NCBI RefSeq assembly: GCF_019428685.1
Contig: NZ_CP080096.1
Span: 1,550,001-1,614,000, forward strand
DNA length: 64,000 nt
Reading direction: 5' to 3'
DNA from: Paraburkholderia edwinii
GTDB taxonomy: Bacteria; Pseudomonadota; Gammaproteobacteria; Burkholderiales; Burkholderiaceae
Position numbers and translations under genes: made by a program. This document shows positions 35,637 through 44,037 of the stretch, piece by piece; the first letter of the stretch is position 1; the number at the start of each line of letters is the position of its first letter. Below the pieces are notes generated by a model. It searched no databases. It was given only the letters and a program-made list of their open reading frames with translations, and had not been told where the DNA came from.

Positions 35637-36404
35637 ATGAAGACAGCGCATCTCGACAAAGACGAGTTGATGCGACACGCGGCGAACCGAATGGATACCG
35701 AGCTTGCCGGCCATTCTCGTTCGCTGCGTGAAACGGTTGCATTGACCTGCAATATTTTGTTCCGTCATGGCCACGATTCAGGGCTGGCAGGGCAGATCAC
35801 CGCGTTGCTGCCCGATGGGTCAGGCCACTATCTGACGCAACGGCTTGGTCTTGGCTTCGATGAGATCGACGTCGCGAATCTGCTGGTGGTCGATCGTGAC
35901 CTCAACGTGATCGAAGGGCAGGGCATGCCGAACCCCGCCAACCGGTTTCATAGCTGGATCTACGATCGACGTCCCGACGTCAGGTGCATTGTTCATACGC
36001 ACCCGCTCCATACGAGCGCGCTATCGATGCTAGGCGAACCGCTCGCTATCGCGCATATGGACAGTTGCATGCTCTATGGAGAGGTTGCCTGGTTGCCTGA
36101 ATGGCCGGGCGTGCCGGTGGGCAACGACGAGGGCAAGATCATCAGCGAGGTATTGGGTGGCCGCAAGGCGGCGCTGCTTGCGCATCACGGCTTAGTCGTC
36201 GCGGGCAGCAGCGTCGAAGAGGCGTGTGTGATCGCCGTGCAGTTCGAGCGTGCCGCGCGGCTCCATCTGCTGGCGCGCGCGGCGGGGGAAATCAAAAAGA
36301 TACCCGATGCGCTCGCGAAGGAAGCACATGACTGGATCTTGACGGACCGGCGCTCAAAGGCGCTATTCGACTACTATGCGCGCGGATTGATCCGATACGG
36401 GTAG
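35637..36404 (+). CDS. Class II aldolase/adducin-family protein
   Basis: 255 residues. The zinc ligands are visible: H120 and H122 in IVHTHPLH, and H183 or H184 in LAHHGLV, with E93/E149 near the site. It could be a sugar-phosphate aldolase, epimerase or decarboxylase. The start is between ATG 35631 and 35637, the latter giving the better distance to GAGG at 35623-35626. Coupled to the TenA-like protein. It is not next to the LtnD-like gene at 38849, so a threonate pathway link is only a guess. Confidence 0.84.
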   Translation: MKTAHLDKDELMRHAANRMDTELAGHSRSLRETVALTCNILFRHGHDSGLAGQITALLPDGSGHYLTQRLGLGFDEIDVANLLVVDRDLNVIEGQGMPNPANRFHSWIYDRRPDVRCIVHTHPLHTSALSMLGEPLAIAHMDSCMLYGEVAWLPEWPGVPVGNDEGKIISEVLGGRKAALLAHHGLVVAGSSVEEACVIAVQFERAARLHLLARAAGEIKKIPDALAKEAHDWILTDRRSKALFDYYARGLIRYG

Positions 36405-36439
36405 CGTCGGATAGCGTTCAAACAACGTTCTGGGAACGT

Positions 36440-36865
36440 TCAAACAGCATCAGGTCGGCGAAACGGCGCGTCGTGCGCCGCGTCGCCTTGATAAAACGCG
36501 GCGAAGCGTTGCAACTGTCGCCGCGCATCGTCAATATTGACGTCGCTGGTGAGCACCGCGCTTGAGAAGCCGGTGCGTTCCATTTGCGTTAGCTGGTCGG
36601 CGAGCACGTCGCCGGTCGCACGCAAATCGCCGGTGAAGCCAAGTCTGCGACGTATCAGATAAGCCTGGCTGTATGCGCGTCCGTCGGTGAAACTTGGGAA
36701 ATGCAGCTCTACACGCTGTGCGGCGGCTATTGCATCGCGCAGAGTGAGCGGATCGACGTCGTTAGCGAGGGTCACGACGCTTGATTCAGCACGTTTGCTG
36801 TCGGCGGCGTTTTCAGCGGCATGTTCATCAGCAGTCAAAAGCCGGATGTTGAAAGCGGTGCTCAT
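36440..36865 (-). CDS. DUF934 protein associated with sulfite reduction
   Basis: 141 residues. VELHFPSFTDGRAYSQAYLIRRRLGFTGDLRATGDVLADQ is the DUF934 core. Genes of this family sit with cysI and cysH in many betaproteobacteria and are thought to help assimilatory sulfite reduction. Its start overlaps the cysI stop by four bases (36862-36865), so it is translationally coupled to cysI. Confidence 0.85.
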   Translation of the reverse strand: MSTAFNIRLLTADEHAAENAADSKRAESSVVTLANDVDPLTLRDAIAAAQRVELHFPSFTDGRAYSQAYLIRRRLGFTGDLRATGDVLADQLTQMERTGFSSAVLTSDVNIDDARRQLQRFAAFYQGDAAHDAPFRRPDAV

Positions 36866-38661
36866 GCGATTTCCTCTGCCAGCGTGCGCACGCGGTTAGC
36901 TGCTGCCTTGAACGGCTCAATGCCGACGCGCCGCACCGTTTCGATAAACGTCTCACGGCAAGCGCGAGCGCCGCCGCTCGCGCGCAGCGAAAGATACGTC
37001 TGCAATATCGCCTGCACGGCCTCGGTCACTTCCCCCGCGGAAAACGACGGGCCGATCACTTTGCCCGCCTGGGCAGGTCCGCTCGCTTCGGTTCCGTCCG
37101 AGCCGCCGAGCGTCACCTGATACCACTCAGAGCCATCCTTATCGACGCCGAGTATGCCGATATGGCCGCTATGGTGATGGCCGCACGAGTTGATGCAGCC
37201 GCTGATATGCAGATCGATTTCGCCGATATCTTCGAGTTCGTCCATATCCTGGTAGCGCTCGGTGATGGCCTGTGCGATCGGCAGCGAGCGCGCATTCGCC
37301 AGCGCGCAGAAATCGCCGCCGGGGCACGCGATCATATCGGTCAACAGATTGACGTTCGCGCTTGCGAGTCCCGCGGCGCGCGCCGCGTTCCATAGTGCAA
37401 GCAAGTCGTCCGCATGCACCCACGGCAGCACGATATTCTGCGTGTGCGTGACGCGCGCTTCACCTGCCGAAAAGCGGTCGACGAGATCGGCGACTACGTC
37501 GAGCTGATCGGCCGATGCATCGCCGGGCGCTTGCAACAGGCGCTTGAACGACAGCGTCACGATGCGCAGCGCAGGGTCGCGATGTGCGGCCACGTTGCGT
37601 TCGAGCCATCGCGCAAGCTGCGGTGTATGCGCGGCGGCTTCACGCAGTGCCGTGGCCGCGAGCGGATCGGGCTGCTGTTTGCGTGCAGCCAGACCCTCCG
37701 GCGATAAAAAGTAAGCGCGCACGCGTTCGAGTTCCGCATCGGGAATCGTATGCGGACCGCCATCATGCTCGATGATCTGCCGGAATTCCTCTTCGACGTC
37801 GTCGATATAGTGCTGTCCTTCCGATTTCACGAGAATCTTGATGCGCGCCTTGTACTTGTTGTCGCGCCGCCCATACTGGTTGTACACGCGCACCACGGCT
37901 TCGATGTAGTTCATCACGTGCTGCCACGGCAGGAACTCGCGCAGCACGGCGCCGATCACCGGTGTACGTCCCATGCCGCCGCCGACGGTCACGCGAAAGC
38001 CAAGGGCGCCGTGTTCGTCGTACTTGAGGCGCAACCCGACGTCGTGCCATTCGGTCGCCGCGCGGTCTTCGCTCGCGCCTGTCATTGCGATCTTGAACTT
38101 GCGAGGCAAGTAGGCGAACTCGGGATGCAAGGTGGTCCACTGCCGCATGATTTCCGCAAACGGCCGCGGGTCCGCGATTTCGTCCGGCGCCACGCCCGCG
38201 CGCTCGTCGCAGGAAATGTTGCGGATGCAATTACCGCTCGTCTGGATGCCGTGCATATTGACGGTCGCGAGCAGGTCCATCACGTCGGCCGCTTTCGCGA
38301 GCGGTATCCAGTTGAACTGCACGTTCGTGCGCGTAGTGAAGTGCGCATGATGCGTCGGCAGCCGCACGGTGCCGAGCTTGCGCTGCGCATCGAGCGCGCG
38401 GCTGTACACCTCGGCCTCGGGCTCGTCGTATTCGCGCGCGACGCGTCCGAGTACGCGCAACTGTGCGCTCGAAAGCTCGCCGTAGGGCACGGCGACGCGC
38501 AGCATCGGCGCATGCCGCTGCACATACCAGCCGTTTTGCAGCCGCAACGGGCGGAACTGGTCTTCGCTCAGCCGGCCGTCCTGCCAGCGCTCGATCTGAT
38601 CGCGGAACTGCGCGGCGCGGTTGCGCAGGAATGCCTTGTCAAACTCGTTGTATTGATACAT
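36862..38661 (-). CDS. cysI: Sulfite reductase, hemoprotein subunit (nitrite/sulfite reductase family)
   Basis: 599 residues. Siroheme/[4Fe-4S] cysteines appear as CPGGDFC and, later, SGCINSC (C-x5-C and C-x3-C patterns). The first-half substrate-binding part has HHAHFTTRTNVQFNWI and GNCIRNISCD. Role: six-electron reduction of sulfite to sulfide, or nitrite to ammonia. ATG 38661 has no strong ribosome site; an upstream extension to 38751 is not needed. Followed by DUF934; cysH, cysD, cysN and cysG are not in the window, so this pair is separate from a full cys operon. Confidence 0.9.
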   Translation of the reverse strand: MYQYNEFDKAFLRNRAAQFRDQIERWQDGRLSEDQFRPLRLQNGWYVQRHAPMLRVAVPYGELSSAQLRVLGRVAREYDEPEAEVYSRALDAQRKLGTVRLPTHHAHFTTRTNVQFNWIPLAKAADVMDLLATVNMHGIQTSGNCIRNISCDERAGVAPDEIADPRPFAEIMRQWTTLHPEFAYLPRKFKIAMTGASEDRAATEWHDVGLRLKYDEHGALGFRVTVGGGMGRTPVIGAVLREFLPWQHVMNYIEAVVRVYNQYGRRDNKYKARIKILVKSEGQHYIDDVEEEFRQIIEHDGGPHTIPDAELERVRAYFLSPEGLAARKQQPDPLAATALREAAAHTPQLARWLERNVAAHRDPALRIVTLSFKRLLQAPGDASADQLDVVADLVDRFSAGEARVTHTQNIVLPWVHADDLLALWNAARAAGLASANVNLLTDMIACPGGDFCALANARSLPIAQAITERYQDMDELEDIGEIDLHISGCINSCGHHHSGHIGILGVDKDGSEWYQVTLGGSDGTEASGPAQAGKVIGPSFSAGEVTEAVQAILQTYLSLRASGGARACRETFIETVRRVGIEPFKAAANRVRTLAEEIA

Positions 38662-38848
38662 GTGGCCGATAAATGACGATTGGATGTCCAAAGACTCATC
38701 GGCCGAAATTACTCGCAACGCGCACCGGCGGACAGGGGCAGATGCGCGCAAAAATATCGCAGCAGTTGCAATGCTGGCGGCCGTTCAGGTCTACAGTACC
38801 GGTGTGTGCATCGTTTTGACCGTCAAAACTGGCTCGGGAGACAGACGC

Positions 38849-39739
38849 ATGAAAAGGCAGGTGGGAGTGATCGGCTTGGGCGCGATGGGGCTTGGCGTCG
38901 CGCGTTCGCTGCTAAGGGCGGGGTTCCGCACCTATGCTTACGATTTACGCGGCGATGTGCTGCAGCGCTTCGCCAACGAAGGCGGCATCGCAGCTGCAAG
39001 CCCCGCGGCGCTCGGCGCGCAGTGCGATATCGTTATCACGCTGGTCGTCAATGCTCAGCAGACCGACGCGGTGCTGTTCGGCGACAACGGCGCCGCGCCT
39101 GCAATGAAACCCGGCAGTGTGGTGCTGTCGAGCGCGACCGTGCCGCCCGCATTTGCGGTAGACCTCGCGAAACGCCTCGACGCAAGCGGGCTTCTGATGC
39201 TCGATGCGCCCGTATCGGGCGGCGCCGCACGCGCGGCATCTGGCGAGATGACGATGATGACATCGGGCCCGGAAGCCGCGTACGAAGTATGCGAGGAGGT
39301 GCTCGGTGCGATCGCGGGCAAGGTCTACCGGCTAGGCGCGGAACACGGCGTGGGCTCGAAGGTGAAGATCATCAATCAGCTGCTTGCCGGCGTGCATATC
39401 GCCGCCGCGGCAGAAGCGATGGCGCTCGGGCTGCGCGAAGGCGTCGATCCGGACATGCTGTACGAGGTCATTACGCACAGCGCCGGTAATTCGTGGATGT
39501 TCGAGAATCGCGTGCCGCATATCCTGCACGGCGACTATGCACCGCTCTCCGCGGTTGACATCTTCGTCAAGGATCTCGGCCTTGTGCTCGATACCGCGCG
39601 CGCGACGAAATTTCCGCTGCCGTTATCTGCCGCAGCGCATCAGCTGTTCATGATGGCGTCGACGGCCGGCCACGGCGGTGAAGACGATTCGGCGGTCATC
39701 AAGGTGTTTCCGGGCATTGACCTGCCGAAGTCGGTTTAA
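38849..39739 (+). CDS. NAD-dependent 3-hydroxyacid dehydrogenase, LtnD-like
   Basis: 296 residues. VGVIGLGAMGLGVARSLLRAG is the NAD(P) fold, DAPVSGGAARAASG the substrate site of the beta-hydroxyacid dehydrogenase family, and GSKVKIINQLLAGVHIAAAAEAMALG the catalytic Lys region in the style of L-threonate dehydrogenase LtnD. It oxidises a 3-hydroxy acid, perhaps L-threonate. ATG 38849 with GGGAG upstream. It is divergent from cysI and convergent with bamA. Confidence 0.85.
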   Translation: MKRQVGVIGLGAMGLGVARSLLRAGFRTYAYDLRGDVLQRFANEGGIAAASPAALGAQCDIVITLVVNAQQTDAVLFGDNGAAPAMKPGSVVLSSATVPPAFAVDLAKRLDASGLLMLDAPVSGGAARAASGEMTMMTSGPEAAYEVCEEVLGAIAGKVYRLGAEHGVGSKVKIINQLLAGVHIAAAAEAMALGLREGVDPDMLYEVITHSAGNSWMFENRVPHILHGDYAPLSAVDIFVKDLGLVLDTARATKFPLPLSAAAHQLFMMASTAGHGGEDDSAVIKVFPGIDLPKSV

Positions 39740-39746
39740 GTGTTTT

Positions 39747-39764
39747 GGCCCGCGCGCGCGGGCC
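39747..39764. terminator. GC-rich palindrome between the LtnD-like gene and bamA
   Basis: The 18-base palindrome (39747-39764), alternating purine and pyrimidine in its middle, lies between the two converging stops. It may end transcription from both sides, but neither strand has a proper T run after it. Confidence 0.4.
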
Positions 39765-39782
39765 TTAGCACTGGCATCATCA

Positions 39783-42101
39783 TCAGAACGCCGTGCCGAT
39801 CTGAAACTGGAACTTCTGATACTGATCGCCCGTATGCTTGACGAGCGGGAAGCCCAAGCTTATTTTGAGCGGCCCGATCGGCGAAATCCACGCGAGGCCG
39901 AGACCATAGCCGTAGCGCAAGCCGTTCGCGCCGGTCGATGTGCCGCCCTGGCCCGGGTCGCCCCATACGTTGCCGCCGTCGAAGAACGTGAACACGCGCA
40001 ACGTGCGGTCGTATCCGGTGCCGGGCAGCGGGAAGGTCAGTTCGATATTGCCGACCGCAAGACGCGAGCCGCCGATCGGATCGCCCGTGGTCGCATCGCG
40101 CGGACCGAGCGAGCTCGGTTCATAACCGCGCACCGAGCCGATACCACCGGCAAAGTAGTTCTTGAAGATCGGGAACGTCTGGCCATCGAGGCCCTTGCCG
40201 TAACCGCCCTGAAAATTCAGGCCCAGCACGAAGCCGCGCGCGAACGAGTAGTAGTACTGCGCCTGCGCATCGAGCTTCACATAGGTCGTGTTGCCGGCCG
40301 GCGTGCCGTATTCGGCGTTTGCCTGCGTGAAGTAACCGCGGCTCGGCACGAGCGCGCTGTCGCGATTGTCCCGCGACCAGCCCACCGTAACCGGCACGTT
40401 GTTCACCACGCGGCCGAATTCTTTTACGTAGTCGATATACGACTGCGGCGTTTGCCCGTCGATATCGAGCCGGTTCTGCTCGAGGCCGACGCCGAAAAAC
40501 ACGGTGTCCGCTTCTGAAAACGGAATGCCGAATTTCGTGTCCGCGCCGACCGTGATGATGCGGAAGCTCGAATCGGTCGAGAAAATCAACGGCTGCACGG
40601 TGCGGTAGTACGCATCGGTAATGCGCTTGATGCCGTCCACCGTGAAGTACGGATCCACCTGTGTGACGGTCAGCGTACGGAACGTCTTTGCCGTGTTCAC
40701 GTTCACCGACAGGCTCGTGCCGGAGCCGAACACGTTGTCCTGCGACACGCCGGCCGATAACACCACCTTGTCCGTCGACGAAAAGCCGGCGCCCAGCGTA
40801 ATCGCGCCGGTCGGCTTTTCGGTCACATCGACATTGACGTCGACCTGGTCATCGGTGCCTTCCACGGGCACCGTGGTGACCTCGACATTGGTGAAATAGC
40901 CGAGCCGGTTGATGCGGTCTTTCGATAGCGCCAGCTTGCTCGAATCGAACCACGAACTTTCGAGCTGGCGCATTTCCCGGCGCACCACTTCATCGCGCGT
41001 GCGCGTATTGCCGGTTACGTTGATGTGTCGTACGTACACGCGCTTACCGGGGTCCACCTGCAGCGTCAGATCGACCTTGTGATGCTCCTGATCGATTTGC
41101 GGCACGGCGTTGACGGTGGCGAACGCGTAACCATATTCGCCGAGCTTGTCGACAATCGCTTTGGTGGTCGCCTGCAGTTTTTCGGCGGAAAAACGCTCGT
41201 GCGGCTTGACCGTGACCACCTTCTGCAGTTCCGCTTCGCGGTCGAGCAGATTGCCCGCTAGCTTGATGCTCGAAATGGTGTACGGCTCGCCCTCATGCAG
41301 CGTGACCGTCAGATACATGTCCTTCCGGTCCGGCGTGATCTGCACCTGAGTCGACTCGATATTGAACTCGAGATAGCCGCGATTCAGGTAGTACGAGCGG
41401 ATATGTTCGAGGTCGCCGGTCAGCTTTTCCTTCGAATACAGGTCGTTTTTCGTGTACCAGGAAAACCAGTTCGGCGTCGACATTTCCATTTCATCGCGCA
41501 ACGTGCCCGTACTGAACACCTTGTTGCCGATGAAGTTGATCTGGCGGATCTTCGCGCTGGGCCCTTCGATAACCGAAAACAGCAGTCCGACGCGGTTACG
41601 GTCGATCGGGGAAATGGTGGTCGTGACTTCCGCCGCGTAGTAGCCGCGTGTCAGGTACTGGCGCTTCAGCTCCTGTTCGGCCCGGTCGACGAGCGCCTTG
41701 TCGTAATAGCGTCCAAGCGAGAGGCCCACCGCATTGAGCGCCTTCAGCAGGTTGTCTTTCTCGAACTCGTGGATACCCGCGAAATCGATCGTGCCGATGG
41801 CAGGACGTTCGGCTACCGTCACGATCACGACGTTGCCTTCGGCGGAAATCTTCACGTCGTTGAAAAAGCCCGTTGCATAGAGCGCGCGGATTGCCTCGGA
41901 AGCTTTATCGTCGGTGAACGTATCGCCTTTCTTGATCGGCAGATACGAGAACACAGTGCCCGGTTCGACCCGTTGCAATCCGTCGATGCGGATGTCCTGT
42001 ACCACGAAAGAATCGGCAGCGTGTGCAGATACCGCCGTCACGCTTAAGCCAACCCAGGTGAAAGACTGCGCGCAGCGGGATAGTAATAGTCGTGACTTCA
42101 T
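39783..42101 (-). CDS. bamA: Outer-membrane assembly factor BamA (paralogue position)
   Basis: 772 residues. Signal peptide (to about residue 28), five POTRA repeats (beginning FVVQDIRIDGLQRVEPGTVFSYL), then a 16-strand barrel. The loop motif appears as SVRGYEPSSLGPRD and the end is aromatic (FQFQIGTAF). BamA inserts outer-membrane proteins. In betaproteobacteria the main copy lies between rseP and skp/lpxD; here the neighbours are a dehydrogenase and a hypothetical gene, so this is either a paralogue or a rearranged locus. ATG 42101 with a weak ribosome site. Confidence 0.9.
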   Translation of the reverse strand: MKSRLLLSRCAQSFTWVGLSVTAVSAHAADSFVVQDIRIDGLQRVEPGTVFSYLPIKKGDTFTDDKASEAIRALYATGFFNDVKISAEGNVVIVTVAERPAIGTIDFAGIHEFEKDNLLKALNAVGLSLGRYYDKALVDRAEQELKRQYLTRGYYAAEVTTTISPIDRNRVGLLFSVIEGPSAKIRQINFIGNKVFSTGTLRDEMEMSTPNWFSWYTKNDLYSKEKLTGDLEHIRSYYLNRGYLEFNIESTQVQITPDRKDMYLTVTLHEGEPYTISSIKLAGNLLDREAELQKVVTVKPHERFSAEKLQATTKAIVDKLGEYGYAFATVNAVPQIDQEHHKVDLTLQVDPGKRVYVRHINVTGNTRTRDEVVRREMRQLESSWFDSSKLALSKDRINRLGYFTNVEVTTVPVEGTDDQVDVNVDVTEKPTGAITLGAGFSSTDKVVLSAGVSQDNVFGSGTSLSVNVNTAKTFRTLTVTQVDPYFTVDGIKRITDAYYRTVQPLIFSTDSSFRIITVGADTKFGIPFSEADTVFFGVGLEQNRLDIDGQTPQSYIDYVKEFGRVVNNVPVTVGWSRDNRDSALVPSRGYFTQANAEYGTPAGNTTYVKLDAQAQYYYSFARGFVLGLNFQGGYGKGLDGQTFPIFKNYFAGGIGSVRGYEPSSLGPRDATTGDPIGGSRLAVGNIELTFPLPGTGYDRTLRVFTFFDGGNVWGDPGQGGTSTGANGLRYGYGLGLAWISPIGPLKISLGFPLVKHTGDQYQKFQFQIGTAF

Positions 42102-42188
42102 GCAGCTTGCTGTGTTTAAGCTCGTTGTACGGAGCTTGTTGTAATTAGGCTCGACGGCCTGGTGATCCGCTCAACGCTGTTGTTGCGG

Positions 42189-42587
42189 CTATTGCAGTCG
42201 CAGTCCTGAAAGGTCACGGTTTTTGGCAAGACCGGTAGCCAGCGCAAGCACCTCGGTCATATGGGCCGCTTGCGAGCGGTGCAACTGAAAGGACAACTCC
42301 GCGCCTCCAGGCAGCCGGAACGTAAAAATCAGGTAGGGCTTTCCGTCAGCATCCTTGCCGAGCGCCCACGCTTCGCAAGGCATGGCGAACTTGACGCTCT
42401 TTTTCTTATGGCGGATGCGTTCGGACGAACCGATCGCGTTCGATAGCGCGGCCAGCAATTCGTGCATGACCGAGCAATGAAGCGCGATGCGATCGGGCTG
42501 GTTGCTGTTCAGGATCAGATACTGACCGTCGGCGGTCAGCTCGAAGCCTTTGAACGAATCGATCGCAACGGCAGAAGGCGGGGCCAT
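42189..42587 (-). CDS. Conserved-looking hypothetical protein
   Basis: 132 residues, no signal peptide or membrane segment. It has an organised beta-rich pattern (GQYLILNSNQPDRIALHC, KPYLIFTFRLPGGAELSFQL) and a charged middle (RIRHKKKSVKF). I do not recognise a family. It lies between bamA and a 2-hydroxyacid dehydrogenase, all on the minus strand, and is separated from the latter by the inverted repeat at 42708-42746. ATG 42587 with a weak ribosome site. Confidence 0.65.
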   Translation of the reverse strand: MAPPSAVAIDSFKGFELTADGQYLILNSNQPDRIALHCSVMHELLAALSNAIGSSERIRHKKKSVKFAMPCEAWALGKDADGKPYLIFTFRLPGGAELSFQLHRSQAAHMTEVLALATGLAKNRDLSGLRLQ

Positions 42588-42707
42588 ACCTGTTTACTCG
42601 ATAACAGAACCAAGCATGGAGGTTAGGTCAGATCGGCCGCGTTCATGTTACCTGCGAGTTACTGCAGATTTCTTCCGGGCGGCTGATAAAAGAGCGGGGG
42701 ACAGAAG

Positions 42708-42746
42708 ACCGATTGCAAGTGTGGCAGCAATGCGCTTGCAATCGGT
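42708..42746. terminator. Long inverted repeat after the 2-hydroxyacid dehydrogenase gene
   Basis: ACCGATTGCAAG (42708-42719) and CTTGCAATCGGT (42735-42746) are perfect 12-base arms with a 15-base loop. It lies between two same-strand genes. No T run follows on either strand, so it could be an operator or attenuator instead of a terminator. Confidence 0.4.
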
Positions 42747-42817
42747 GTGCGTCGTTAAGGCTTTGCTTTAGCGGTGTGCGCGTCTTACGTTTGTCCCGGA
42801 CACGCGCTTGCGGATAG

Positions 42818-43786
42818 CTACGCTTGCAGTTCGCGAATCGGCGCGCCGGCCAGCCACGCATGAAGCGATTCGACAATCTGCGGATACGCGCGGGAATATG
42901 TGTTTTCAGTCACATAACCGATGTGCGGCGTTGCAAGCACGTTTGGCAAATAACGATATGGATGCGTAAGCGGCAAGGGCTCTTCGTCGAATACGTCGAG
43001 CGCGGCGCCTGCAATGCGCTGCGTCTGCAATGCTTCGATCAACGCGGGCTCCGATACGATCGGCCCGCGCGACGTATTGACGAGATAAGCGGTCCGTTTC
43101 ATCGATGCGAGTTCGGCCGCTCCGACAAGGCCGCGCGAACGGTCGCCGAGTTTCAGGTGAATCGACACGATGTCGGCTTCGCGGAATAGCGTCGCTTTGT
43201 CGACGTATTTCGCACCGCCCTCGGCGGCGCGCTCAGGCGTGAGGTTCGGGCTCCACGCGATCACGTTCATGTCGAACGCGGCGCCGAAGCGGGCAATCTG
43301 CTTGCCGATGCTGCCGAGGCCTAGCACCCCCAGCGTTTTGCCATTGATATCGACTCCGACGCTGGTTTGCCAGCCGCCCGCGCGCACCGATGCCGACTCG
43401 CGATGCAGGTTGCGCGTAATCGCGAGAATCAGGCCCCACGTTAGTGCGGGCGTCGCGGCCGGTTCGCCCGCATTCGTGCCCGAAACGACGATGCCGCGTG
43501 CCTTCGCCGCATGCAGATCGACGGCCGCGTTCCACATGCCAACGGTCACGAGCAGCTTCAGTTTCGGGAGCCTCGCGAGCAATTCCGCGTCGAAGCGCGT
43601 GCGCTCGCGCATTAGCACAATCGCGTCGAACGGGGCGAGCCGCGCGGCAAGGGCGTCGGGGTCGGCAATATGATCGTGAAAGAAGACGGTGTTCGCTTGA
43701 GGTTGCAGGCTCGCCCAGTCGGCGAGGGTGGGGGCGACGTGCTGATAGTCGTCGAGCACGGCGATATTGATCGAAGCGGTGGTCAT
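42818..43786 (-). CDS. D-2-hydroxyacid dehydrogenase
   Basis: 322 residues. GVLGLGSIGKQIARFGAAF gives the NAD fold (GxGxxG), and the catalytic triad residues are visible: Arg in NTSRGPIV, Glu in DEEPL, His in PHIGYV. It reduces a 2-keto acid to a D-2-hydroxy acid or the reverse. ATG 43786 has GGAGACAACTACCCA upstream. It is divergent from the MFS transporter at 44038; a coupled role in the uptake and breakdown of an organic acid is possible. Confidence 0.88.
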   Translation of the reverse strand: MTTASINIAVLDDYQHVAPTLADWASLQPQANTVFFHDHIADPDALAARLAPFDAIVLMRERTRFDAELLARLPKLKLLVTVGMWNAAVDLHAAKARGIVVSGTNAGEPAATPALTWGLILAITRNLHRESASVRAGGWQTSVGVDINGKTLGVLGLGSIGKQIARFGAAFDMNVIAWSPNLTPERAAEGGAKYVDKATLFREADIVSIHLKLGDRSRGLVGAAELASMKRTAYLVNTSRGPIVSEPALIEALQTQRIAGAALDVFDEEPLPLTHPYRYLPNVLATPHIGYVTENTYSRAYPQIVESLHAWLAGAPIRELQA

Positions 43787-43818
43787 TGGGTAGTTGTCTC
43801 CTGGTTGAATGGGTGGCG

Positions 43819-43857
43819 CTAACGCCCATGCTAGTTGGTTGCTATTGCATGCGTTAG
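43819..43857. promoter_or_regulatory. Inverted repeat in the divergent gap
   Basis: CTAACGC (43819-43825) and GCGTTAG (43851-43857) are perfect arms; a further ATGC/GCAT pair with a two-base bulge extends them. Located 33 bases upstream of the D-2-hydroxyacid dehydrogenase start. Confidence 0.4.
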
Positions 43858-44037
43858 TGACCGAGAAAAATAATTGACAAGATTGACGTACATCCGCAGA
43901 CTCAAGTCGTCATACAATAAGACAGCTACTAGACATACGCAACTCGACCACCCCGGGAGAGCGAATTGCTGCTTCGGCGATGAAGCAGTGGTGAACGTCG
44001 CAGCGTTTCCTGTCCGGGAAACGAAGGAGACAAGCGG

